Source: Penaeus vannamei
Taxonomy: Eukaryota; Arthropoda; Malacostraca; Decapoda; Penaeidae
Assembly: GCF_042767895.1 (NCBI RefSeq)
Contig: NC_091561.1
Coordinates: forward strand, 8,288,432-8,328,431
Direction: 5' to 3'
Length of the DNA stretch: 40,000 bases
Of this stretch, positions 12,303 through 21,314 are shown one piece after another. The notes beneath the pieces are model-generated. The model searched no databases. It was not told where the DNA came from and saw nothing but the letters and a program-made list of their open reading frames with translations. The position numbers and the translations under genes were made by a program. Within the stretch, counting starts at the first letter, position 1. Every line of letters begins with the position of its first letter.

Positions 12303-12615
12303 TTAACCCTTATGATTTGGACAATGTGACCATGTCATGAAAAGATTTGGCTGGAGGGGTGGGTGACGTGAAAATTTGTCTGGGGCTATGGTGACAAACT
12401 TGCTGTAATAAGAATTTCAATTGAAACCTGGGGTGACAAGAATGAATCACCCTTAAATACACAAAGTTCTTGCAAGGTGGGTAGACTCACTAGACATTTG
12501 GAAAAAACTTGCACTATGTCCATCCATAAACGAGAGTGGAATATACAATCCGTGAACCATGACTGAAAGAGCACTGTCCCCAGAATATTATTATTGCCCA
12601 CTGTGACCAGCATCT
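12303..12615. repeat. Possible dispersed repeat, related to 17345-17500
   Basis: The segment begins TTAACCCTTATGATTTGG. It contains a stretch (GTCATGAAAAGATTTGGC, then GGGGTGGGTGAC) that resembles one at 17371-17402 (GTCATGAAGAAAATTGGCC, then GGGGTAGGTAGC). Recurrence within one window suggests an interspersed family. The leading TTAACCC is compatible with a piggyBac-type end, but I could not find the other end. Confidence 0.35.
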
Positions 12616-12642
12616 CAGATTGTATTACAGTAAATTGAATAT

Positions 12643-12646
12643 GACA

Positions 12647-12680
<34 letters not shown>

Positions 12681-12682
12681 TA
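12643..12682. repeat. Poly(A) followed by (TA)n
   Basis: About 20 A residues run into about nine TA units. This may be the tail of a retroposed sequence or a simple microsatellite. The next ~450 bases (12683-13134) hold nothing I recognise. Confidence 0.9.
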
Positions 12683-13695
12683 AATACCACAATAATAAAA
12701 TGTTATTCATTATTGTTGTTACTGCACTGAGTTATGGAAGACCTAGAGAAATGATATAGAGTCTGTGCAAAGAAAAATGTCTATCATCTGGATAAAGTAA
12801 ATTAAGTGATGAATATCTATGTTGGAATGTAAAGAAAGAAAGAAGAAAAAAAAGAAGCTGAAAACTCATATGCAGAAAAAGAGAAAATTATATTGCAAAG
12901 GGAAGACATGATCTTGTAGACCAGGCACACACGAACACTTGTGCAGTAACAAGTTGCATTTCTGTCAGTGTGACTGCTCAAGTAAGCCTAATTTCTATAT
13001 TATGATATTTTCTGCTATGAGAGAATCTGGTAACAGAAAACACAAACAAGCAAAAAGAATTAGCAAATATGTAATGTGATTCTGAATTAAGGGATTGCAA
13101 TAGATCCCCCCAATTTCATGCTTCTTGTTGCTGGATTGCTTAGGGATCACCCCTACCTTGGACCTCAACAAATTTTGTATGATCTTTTCTTCTTCACCCC
13201 CCACCCCCAATCCCTTGCCCGTTGTTATTGTGGGGGGCTTAAGAGACGGAGACTGAGACCCAGTGTAGGGATCTCCCCTGCCTAGGGCTTCAGCCCTCGA
13301 CTCAACTAATTTTGCATGGTCTGTTCTCCCTCCAGCTCTTTCATTTCTTTCCCTTCTCCAACCCCTTCTACTATCTACTTCCTAAGGTGTAAGAACTGTA
13401 CTGATAGGATGAAAGGCTGACTTTGTGCCAGTCCTGAATGGCCTGAGGGAATCATGGGCACAGTATTCCCCTTTTAGTTGTCTAGCCCTCAAGGGGACCC
13501 TGAGGGGTGGACTATTTATTTCCCTAACATAGTCAAGGCTTCTCATGGCCAGTAATGAAGACGCAATACCCTTATTAGGGGCAATAATGCTTGCCCCTTC
13601 ATCAAATAGCCCCACCAATTCAAACTCTCCCGGCTCCCTGACCCCAGGCTCTCCTTTGACCACGACTCTGAACACCAACTACTACCCACTCCTCA

Positions 13696-14870
13696 ATGCC
13701 TACTAGTACATTACCCACCCAAGCAGATACTCAATCTCCAGACGACATTCCTACTCTCCCAACTTCCTCAACTGCATCACCTTTACCCCCACAACCTTCT
13801 TCATCAGATACTTCATCCTCCCGTATTACCACCTTACAACCTTATTCTACATCTCTCCGTAATAATACTCCCCCTCAGCAATACTCCCTCTTCCACACAT
13901 CCCTGTCATTCTACCACCACCAACCCTACAAATATCTTACTCTATTTAGCCCGGCTAAATGGGACTGATTTTTTGTGATCCCTTACTCTGGTAACACCCT
14001 TCTCTTTCAACAATATCTCCAAAAACAAGTGGGGAGAGTCCCTTTCCGTACCCAACCTGATTGTTCCTGTCTCGTAACAGTCACATCTGAAACTGAAGCA
14101 ATAGCATTATCAAATCTAACTGATCTCTATGGCACCCCCACTCCTGCCGAGCCTCATCCAACTCTTAATACTTGTACTGGAACTGTGTCCATCTCCCCTG
14201 CAAGCTGCCCTATGGATATTGATTGGTCAGATTTTGGGGAGAATACTTACTCGGCTGCCTCAAAGACCATGATGTAATATCAGTACATTGCTACTTCCTT
14301 CCTCCTAGAGGTCATTGAAAGAAACCCACCAGCATTGCCAAAATTACTTTCCGTACTCATGACCTTCCCTATCGTATCTACACTGGTGGACAGTCCCTCC
14401 CTGTTTGACCATACCAACCTCCTCCCCATCAATGTCAAAACTGTTTGCGCTTTGAACATCCTGACAAACACTGCCATTCCACATACCAATGCTCCCTATG
14501 TGCCCAACCTGGTCATAACCGATCAAACTATCCAGCACAAACACGTACATGTGCTAACTGTGGTTGCCCCCATAATGTATTTTATAGAGGCTGTCCCACT
14601 TACAAGTTTGAGTCTGAGGTAGCAACTCTCAGATACAAAATTGTCTCACTCTGTGTAAAGCCAGACAGGAAGCACGCCGATAAGGTTTCTCTCAGAGGCC
14701 CTACTCTAGTAATATTGCTTGCTCTGCCCCTCCCCCTCCACCTCATGATGTTCCTACACCCTCCCCTATACCTTCTTACTTCCTCACTTCCACTTCTACC
14801 TCCTATCAAATTCTTTTGCCCCTCTAAATCCAGACACTCCAATCTCAACTACAACCGCAGCAGACACTAA
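13696..14870 (+). pseudogene. Gag-like ORF1 remnant with zinc knuckles (copy A)
   Basis: The Ser/Thr/Pro-rich N-terminus begins at an ATG at 13696. PAKWD is followed by an in-frame TGA, and the homologous text then continues at 13975. The zinc-knuckle region spans 14433-14594. It has CQNCLRFEHPDKHC (CX2CX4HX4C), CSLCAQPGHNRSNY with the last Cys changed to Tyr, and a third knuckle CANCGCPHNVFYRGC, followed by PTYKFESEVATLRYK. Three such knuckles and the ESEV segment are typical of ORF1 nucleic-acid-binding proteins of arthropod jockey/I-like LINEs. A TGA at 14406-14408 interrupts the frame just before the knuckles, and further frameshifts are present. No intact protein is possible. Confidence 0.85.
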
Positions 14871-15093
14871 ACGCTCCGTTCCTTCTTCTCCCACCATACA
14901 CTCACCTCCACCTACCTTTGCCTTTATTCCTCAGATACCAGTCTCCTCTTCCTGGCCTCATAAGAAAACCTTTGTCTCACTAGATTCTCCAACCAACTCC
15001 ACAGGTGAAACTAAGGAAGATATTCAAAGCTATATGCTCGAGAGATAAAATTCCACAACTCTTGCGTTCTCCACAGTTGTAGTGACTGCCAAA

Positions 15094-15465
15094 ATCCATC
15101 CTCCTCCTACTCATATTCCCCCTACACCCCTTCCTCCTACTCACTCCCAACATAACCTGTCCCCCTCAACTCCGTCTACTACTGATATCCATCCTCCTCC
15201 TACTCATATTCCCCCTACTTTCCTTCCTCCTACTCCCTCCCAACACAACCTATCCTCCTCAACTCTGTCTACTACCAATATCCATCCTTGTCCTACTCAT
15301 ATTCCCCCTACTCCTCTCTTTCCTACTCCCTCCCAACACAACCCATCCCCCTCAACTCCAACTACTGCTGATATCCATCCTCCTCCTACTTATGTTCCCC
15401 CTACACCACTTCCTCCAACTCCCTTCCAACACAACCCACCCCCTTCAACTACATGTACATTCTCC
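15094..15465 (+). repeat. 93-bp minisatellite coding a Pro-rich 31-residue unit
   Basis: Four consecutive 93-base units start near 15094, 15187, 15280 and 15373. Each encodes IHPPPTHIPPTPLPPT, then SQHN and a Ser/Thr/Pro stretch. The frame is open from 15082 to 15516. It corresponds to the C-terminal tail of the gag-like protein; copy C has a single related segment (ADIHPPSQVTPT). Confidence 0.9.
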
Positions 15466-16075
15466 CTCCCTCCATTCCCTCTATCATTTCTACTCCCCTT
15501 CCGGATATACATGTGAATCCCTTATGTAATTCCCCTACCTAGACCCACCATAGCCCATTCACACAACTCCTTTACCCATCTTTAACCTTTCAAGATTACT
15601 CTAGATAGTTGATGCATAGCAACTATCACCCTTTACCCCTCCTTTAATATACTTTCTTATAGTGCTATATGACCTTAGATGTCTAGCACATTTATTTTGT
15701 TTTTTAACCTTTAACCTTTAACCATTAACCATTTTTTCTCCACCTTTCTTTTTTCTTTCTTTTTCTGTCCTTATCCTGAAGTATGAAACCCATGCTGAAA
15801 AAAATTAAAGTGGCTACTAAAAATTAAAGTCAGTCCTGAAAAGCCTTCATACTCCCATTTTCTATTCCCTCTTTACCTTCTTCATTACCATACTACCTTA
15901 GAGCGCTCTATAAACTTTGATATCTAACATATTTTGTCCTAATTTTTAAATAACTCTTTTACCTTTTTGCTACAATATTTTGTCATAATTCTGTATGACC
16001 TATTGCAATATTTTGTATATGCCGCTAATGACCTTAGATGTTAACACAGCAACAAATTTCAATTAACATTATTAC

Positions 16076-16639
16076 AATAGATATAACTAATGTTACAGTA
16101 ATCAAATAATTAGTACTGCAAGAGAGAATCAAGAAATACATTTTTCTGCAATCTAATAATTACTGAATAAAGTAAGAAAAAAAATATTGAAATAGATAAT
16201 GTAAGAAATATGTATTTAAATTGAGGAACAGGTGAGGAATCAAATTATTAATTTTGCAATAAGGAATCATTTTTTAAAGATGCAATAGAGAAGGAACAAA
16301 TAAACATTGTAAAAGGCAACTTATAAATGAGCACTACAGCAAATAATCAGATAATGCAATTAAGAAAATTGTATTTCCCTGGTGAATCAGTATTTCAATA
16401 GAAAATAGGGCATTTAATGTTGCAATAGATGATCAGTAATGGAGTCCTGTAAAAGAGAATCAGAAAATGAGCATTGTAGCTGAGATTCAAGAAATAATAA
16501 TGGTAACAGAATCAGGCTTCAATGAAATAAGCATTGCTGTTGACAGTCAACGCTGCTATTCACAAGCAGAGAGGTGAATAATAATCCAGTGGCAGTACAA
16601 ACACTGTCTAGTGTTCACTGTGGCTTAGTTTTATCAACT
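16076..16639. other. AT-rich spacer between element copies
   Basis: No open frame of note is present. The text repeatedly shows phrases such as CAATAGA, GAATCA, AATAATTA and GCAATA at irregular spacing, suggesting an old degenerate tandem repeat. I could not define a unit. Confidence 0.4.
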
Positions 16640-17175
16640 TTGCCTCCCAAATCCCTTGCTTATTATTGTGGGGGGGCTTAGGAGACACCCCGACCTTAGA
16701 CCTCAGTCCTCGCCTCAACTAATTTTACATGGTTATTTCTTCACCTTTCCTTTTCCTTCTCTTCTTCACCCCCTTCTTCTGTTCACCTCATAAGGTGTGA
16801 GAGCCATGCTGAAAGGATGAAAGGCTGACTTTGTGTCAGTCCTGAACGGCCTTCATTTGCTCTTTCCTCTTTATCCTTTTCATTACCATACTAGTATACA
16901 GCATTCTACAACCTTTGACACCTAAAATATTTTGTCATAATAATTTTTTGCCACAGTACTTTTTCTGTCTGGTACATTTATATGTTTTGACCATTAACCA
17001 TTCTAGGAATCCACAAACATCACCTCATGAACATGAAAAAAAAGTTTATATGGTGATGATTATTCAAAATATAGTGATAGGGTGATTTTGTTCCCAAGCC
17101 TTATCCTATCGCTATATTTTGAATAAGCCGCTAATTACCTTATATCTTGACATAGAAAATTTTCAATAAATAAGT
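16640..17175 (+). mobile_element. Retroelement copy B: leader joined to 3' UTR, no ORF
   Basis: The leader starts near TCCCTTGCTTATTATTGTGG and passes through CAACTAATTTTACATGGT and GGATGAAAGGCTGACTTTGTG to CAGTCCTGAACGGCC. It then enters the 3' block (CTTCATTTGCTC, then CATTACCATACTA and CCTTTGACACCTAAAATATTTTG) without any gag sequence. It ends at GCCGCTAATTACCTTATATC, matching the 3' end of copy A. A hairpin at 17060-17126 sits near its 3' end. This is an internally deleted, non-autonomous derivative. Confidence 0.65.
17060..17126. repeat. Inverted repeat / hairpin, 23-bp arms
   Basis: The left arm at 17060-17082 (TTATTCAAAATATAGTGATAGGG) and the right arm at 17104-17126 pair over 23 positions with a 21-base loop. 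The two differences from perfect complementarity are both G:T/U, so in RNA every position would pair, two as wobbles. Confidence 0.9.
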
Positions 17176-17344
17176 AAATCATCAACTTTGTATATACAAA
17201 GATAGCTTTCCAAATGGGTCAATAAGTAGGCCTGCCTGATTTAGTTTGTTTACATCATTCCTTGAATTTTTGTGAATGGAAATTCTTATTTCTATCACTG
17301 TTAACATTCTTAAAATTGTTACAATAATTATATTATTATTATCT

Positions 17345-17530
17345 CATTGGAACCAGGTGATGGGACACCTTGTCATGAAGAAAATTGGCCAAGGGGTAGG
17401 TAGCAGAACCTTCCCGTCAAGGAAAAAATTATGGTAGGGTCAGATGATGGTAATGACGTACCATAGGAAAGTGTTGAATGGCAGATGACAGGAACATTTT
17501 ATACGAGTGTACAAAGTACATAGAGACTCA
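17345..17530. repeat. Fragment of the dispersed repeat seen at 12303
   Basis: CTTGTCATGAAGAAAATTGG, then CCAAGGGGTAGGTAGCAGAA, resembles 12332-12372. Limits are approximate and the family is unidentified. Confidence 0.3.
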
Positions 17531-17539
17531 GTGGATTAC

Positions 17540-19985
17540 TTGCTTGCTTGGTCACTCGCTTGCTCCCTTCCAAGCCTGTTGCTGTTGAGGGAGGGCTTAG
17601 GAGAGGGAGACTGAGGAGATTACTCTTACCTTGGGCCCCAGCCTTTGCCTCAACTAATTTTGCATGGTCTTTTCTTCTCCCCCTTTCCTTTTCCTTCTCT
17701 TCTTCATTTGCTTCTATCCACTCACTAAAGTGTGAGAGCCATGCTGAAAGGATGAAAATTTGTCTTTGTGTCAATCATGAATAGTCTCCAGGAGCCATGG
17801 GCAAGGTACTCCCTTGGTTAATCAACTAGCTCTTACCCCTTATGGGGATCGTTCTTTTGCCCACTTATTTCAGGCTCACCATGGCCTGATGATTTTTTAT
17901 CCTTACCAGGGTCATTAAGGCATAGCCCTTCATCAAATAACCTATCTAAATTTGATTTCACTGGTTTTCTGACACCCGCCTCCCCTTTGACCACTGCTCC
18001 GACCACTACTATTTATACTCCTACTGATACTAATACCCCCACCTCAATGTCTACTGACAACTCTATGCATTTTGAACCACCCACCCAGGTCATTACTCAA
18101 CATTTAGAAAGCACCCATTCCTTTCTCCCAACATTCTCCACTGCATTTCCTACTATACAGTTTTCTTCATTGTCTACACCCTTCCCCTTCATTAATACTC
18201 TTCATCCTTATTGTCCTCTTCCTCACAGTACTACCTCACCCTACACCACACCATCTTCCTCTCACCCTCGTCCTTCAACTGCTTCCACCTCTGCAAACCT
18301 TTTGAGTACTCACTTTGGCCCAGCCAAGTGGGATCGATTCTTTGTGAATCCCCCACAGCCCGTTATTCTGACAATACCCTTCTCTTCTAACAGACTCCAA
18401 ATACAAGTAGGCAAAGTTTACTTTCACAGTTGTTCTGATCATTTATGCCTTGTTGTAGTTACACTTGAATCCCAAGCTCGTACACTACTTACCGTAACTG
18501 ACTTCACTGGTAAAGCTAATCCTGCCGAACCTCACTCCTCTCAGTACTTGTACCGGAACTGTTTCGGTCTCCCAGACTGATTGTCCTATCTACTACAAAA
18601 GCTGGTTAGACTAAAAATGACTTATTCCCTGCCTTGTTGACTATGATGCTGTGGCAGTACATTGCTAGACTATTCCTCGCAGAAGACAGCATAAGTCTTG
18701 CACCAACATTGCTAGGATTAGCTTCCATAAACATAACCTCCCCCATGAACTACATATTGCTAGAGAGTCTTGCCCTGTCTAACCATATTGACTTCTTCCT
18801 CTCCAGTGTCAGAAATGTTGGTGTTTTGGCCAACCAGCCAAACACTGTCGCTCCACAGCCCGGTGCCCTCTACGTGCCCAACCTGATTAATGCTGTTCAA
18901 ATTGCCCTGCTCAGTCACATAGGTGTGCCATTTTAGGTGGCTCCCATATTGTATTTCATAAGAACTGCCCAGCCTACAAGCTCGAATGTGAGGTAGCAGT
19001 TCTCAGATTCAAACTATGCCTCACTGTACATGATGCCAGACAAAAAGCATGGTGATAGGGTTTTCTCTCTAGGTATTCCAAAACAGTCCTTCGCTTTGCT
19101 CCCCCCCCACCTTCTCAAGATATGTCTGCATTTTCCCCAGTATCTGTTCCCTCTACCCTTAGCCATCCTACCTCTATTTCCCCTCTTCCCCAGTTAAATC
19201 CCTTTTCCTGTCTAAATACAGATACTCCAATCTCTACCACTTCTACACCTACCCCTCCTCGTTCTCACTTTACCAGTCGCACCAGACACCTTAAATGTTC
19301 TACTCCATCTTCGCCTACCACATCCTCTTCTACACCCTCCTTATCCTCTGGTCCTCGTACATCTATCCCATCTTCTCCTCCTCACAAGAGAACCTTATAT
19401 TTTTCAGACCTCCCCAACCATCTCCCCAATCCCTCTATTCCTATTCCATCTACATTAAAGCATTTGCTGATATCCATCCTCCTTCTCAAGTTACTCCTAC
19501 CATTCTTCCTCTCACTCTTTCCCAACATACCTCATCCTCTTCTTCTCCATCTACACCATTACCTCTTTCTTCCCCATTATCCTTACCTCTCCCACCTGGA
19601 TGCTCAAATGAATCTCTTCTGTCCCAAGTGTCCTTCTCCTACCCTTCGGACACTCTTCCTGATACTTCATCACCTTCCCCAGTCCCCTTTTCTTATCTAC
19701 CGGATTATTTTCCTGCTACCTCTCCAACAGCCATCTCTACCCATATTACCTGTTCATTATTTCACAATAGCTCTTTTGCAAGTTTGCTTCCCCAGGCACA
19801 GATACACTCCTTGTCATGCAAATTCCCTATGTTCTTAACCCTTTCCTTTTCTAATCTCTGATTTACTTCATTTGCACTCCCTTTTCCTAACATATCGTCC
19901 TATAACACTATAATCTTTGACATTTAGCACGTTTTATCCTAATCATTAACTCATTCTTACCCTTTTTGCCACAATACTTACAATA
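17540..19985 (+). mobile_element. Non-LTR-type retroelement copy C, gag-only
   Basis: The layout matches copy A: a leader (17540-17986) with CAACTAATTTTGCATGGT and GTGAGAGCCATGCTGAAAGG, a degraded gag-like ORF1 (17987-19020), a Ser/Pro-rich tail (19122-19838) and a short 3' UTR (19862-19985). In that UTR, CTTTGACATTTAGCACGTTTTATCC parallels the 3' UTRs of copies A and B. No reverse transcriptase or endonuclease is seen. The 3' end passes into the CTCTTGCT satellite at about 19993. Confidence 0.68.
17987..19838 (+). pseudogene. Gag-like ORF1 remnant (copy C)
   Basis: The first open segment (17987-18580) has a Thr/Pro-rich N-terminus, then FGPAKWDRFFVNPP and KVYFHSCSDHLCLVVVTLES. This parallels copy A at 13940-14160 but is better preserved and lacks the TGA after PAKWD. 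The zinc-knuckle segment at about 18807-18980 reads CQKCWCFGQPAKHC, in which the His is replaced by Gln, followed by an in-frame TAA inside the second knuckle and NCPAYKLECEVAVLRFK. A Ser/Pro-rich tail follows at 19122-19838 in shifting frames. The element is dead. Confidence 0.82.
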
Positions 19986-19992
19986 ATGCTAT

Positions 19993-20709
19993 TCACTCGC
20001 TCTTGCTCTTTTGCTCTCTTGCTCTCTTGCTCTCTTGCTCTCTTGCTCTCTTGCTCTCTTGCTCTCTTGCTCTCTTGCTCTCTTGCTCTCTTGCTCTCTT
20101 GCTCTCTTGCTCTCTTGCTCTCTTGCTCTCTCGCTCTCTCGCTCTCTCGCTCTCTCGCTCTCTCGCTCTCTCGCTCTCTCGCTCTCTCGCTCTCTCGCTC
20201 TCTCGCTCTCTCGCTCTCTCGCTCTCTCGCTCTCTCGCTCTCTCGCTCTCTCGCTCTCTCGCTCTCTCGCTCTCTCGCTCTCTCGCTCTCTCGCTCTCTC
20301 GCTCTCTCGCTCTCTCGCTCTCTCGCTCTCTCGCTCTCTCGCTCTCTCGCTCTCTCGCTCTCTCGCTCTCTCGCTCTCTCGCTCTCTCCCTCTCTCACTC
20401 TCTCACTCTCTCACTCTCTCACTCTCTCACTCTCTCACTCTCTCACTCTCTCACTCTCTCACTCTCTCACTCTCTCACTCTCTCACTCTCTCACTCTCTC
20501 ACTCTCTCACTCTCTCACTCTCTCACTCACTCACTCACTCACTCACTCACTCACTCACTCACTCACTCACTCACTCACTCACTCACTCACTCACTCACTC
20601 ACTCACTCACTCACTCTCACTCTCTCACTCACTCACTCACTCACTCACTCACTCACTCACTCACTCTCTCACTCACTCGCTCTCTCACTCACACTTTCTC
20701 TCTCTCACA
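19993..20709. repeat. Graded 8-bp / 4-bp satellite array
   Basis: The + strand shows CTCTTGCT units at about 20006-20128 (roughly 15), then CTCTCGCT at about 20129-20388 (roughly 32). CTCTCACT follows at about 20393-20524 (roughly 16), then the 4-base unit CACT at about 20524-20690, interrupted by a few CTCTCACT, CTCTCGCT and CTCTTTCT variants. Neighbouring blocks differ by one base. The open frames across it (Leu/Ser or Arg/Glu repeats) are artefacts. Confidence 0.97.

Positions 20710-20799
<90 letters not shown>
20710..20799. repeat. (CA)n microsatellite
   Basis: About 45 uninterrupted CA units continue directly from the CACT block and end at AAATAATACTAATAATAA. Confidence 0.98.
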
Positions 20800-20801
<2 letters not shown>

Positions 20802-21308
20802 TAATACTAATAATAATAAAATAATATATATGTATATATATTTTTTAAGTAGCATAAGCAAAAATAACAATGAAACCAATATAACAGTCTGTTAAAGAAC
20901 ACTGTAGGTTGCTTGATTCTTAACTGCCAGTGCACAGGATAGCACTACAAGGAGGAATGCACTGTATCTTCCAAGGCAATGAAGGGGCTCCAAATAACTT
21001 AATATTATTGATGGTTGTACATTGCAATAAATTCCTACTAATGCATATTTCTTATTCTGGGAATCTTTCATTCTTTTCCTTCTATTTTGTTGTTAGAATC
21101 TGACTACATTTTAGAAAGCAGAACTTTTCTACAATTTGCATTACAGAATAGTTTAAAACCCCTAATAAATAACTATCCCATAATTAATCTTTTATACTGT
21201 TCCTATTTGGAAAAAGATACTGATTAAAAGAGCGTTAAGAATTCATCCTTTTCAGTTAACACACACTAAAATTCAACTTGAAAATAAGAAAAGCCATGAG
21301 GAATACAC

Positions 21309-21314
21309 TTTATT
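21309..21314 (-). terminator. Candidate distal poly(A) signal of the ligase gene
   Basis: The - strand reads AATAAAGTGTATTCC. This would imply a 3' UTR of about 6.3 kb if used. It is listed only as a possibility in AT-rich DNA. Confidence 0.2.

Larger units (their letters stand above)
13135..16075 (+). mobile_element. Non-LTR-type retroelement copy A, gag-only
   Basis: The order is a leader (about 13135-13695, with a partial duplication of its first ~70 bases), a broken gag-like ORF1 (13696-14870), a repeated Pro-rich tail (15082-15516) and a 3' UTR whose motifs recur (about 15540-16075). Leader phrases such as CAACTAATTTTGCATGGT and GGATGAAAGGCTGACTTTGTG are shared with copies B and C. The 3' phrase GCCGCTAATGACCTTAGATG at about 16021 recurs in copy B. 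No endonuclease or reverse-transcriptase remnant was recognised. Two overlapping 3' UTR-like blocks at 15540-15770 and 15778-16075 suggest two copies joined in tandem or a nested insertion. Boundaries are approximate. Confidence 0.7.

Noticed and set aside
13382..13678. 98-codon open frame on the - strand in the retroelement leader
   Set aside because: It lies antisense to the leader, ends without a domain, and the equivalent region of copy C does not keep the frame.
20006..20524. Possible CRISPR-like or centromeric array
   Set aside because: The unit is 8 bases with no unique spacers, in a eukaryotic genome, and only about 0.5 kb long. A simple satellite explains it.
19946..20895. Five long open frames across the CTCTNGCT/CACT/CA array
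   Set aside because: Every frame of an array whose unit lacks stops is open. Ser-Leu-Ala/Arg or His-Thr repeats have no protein signature and no splice context.
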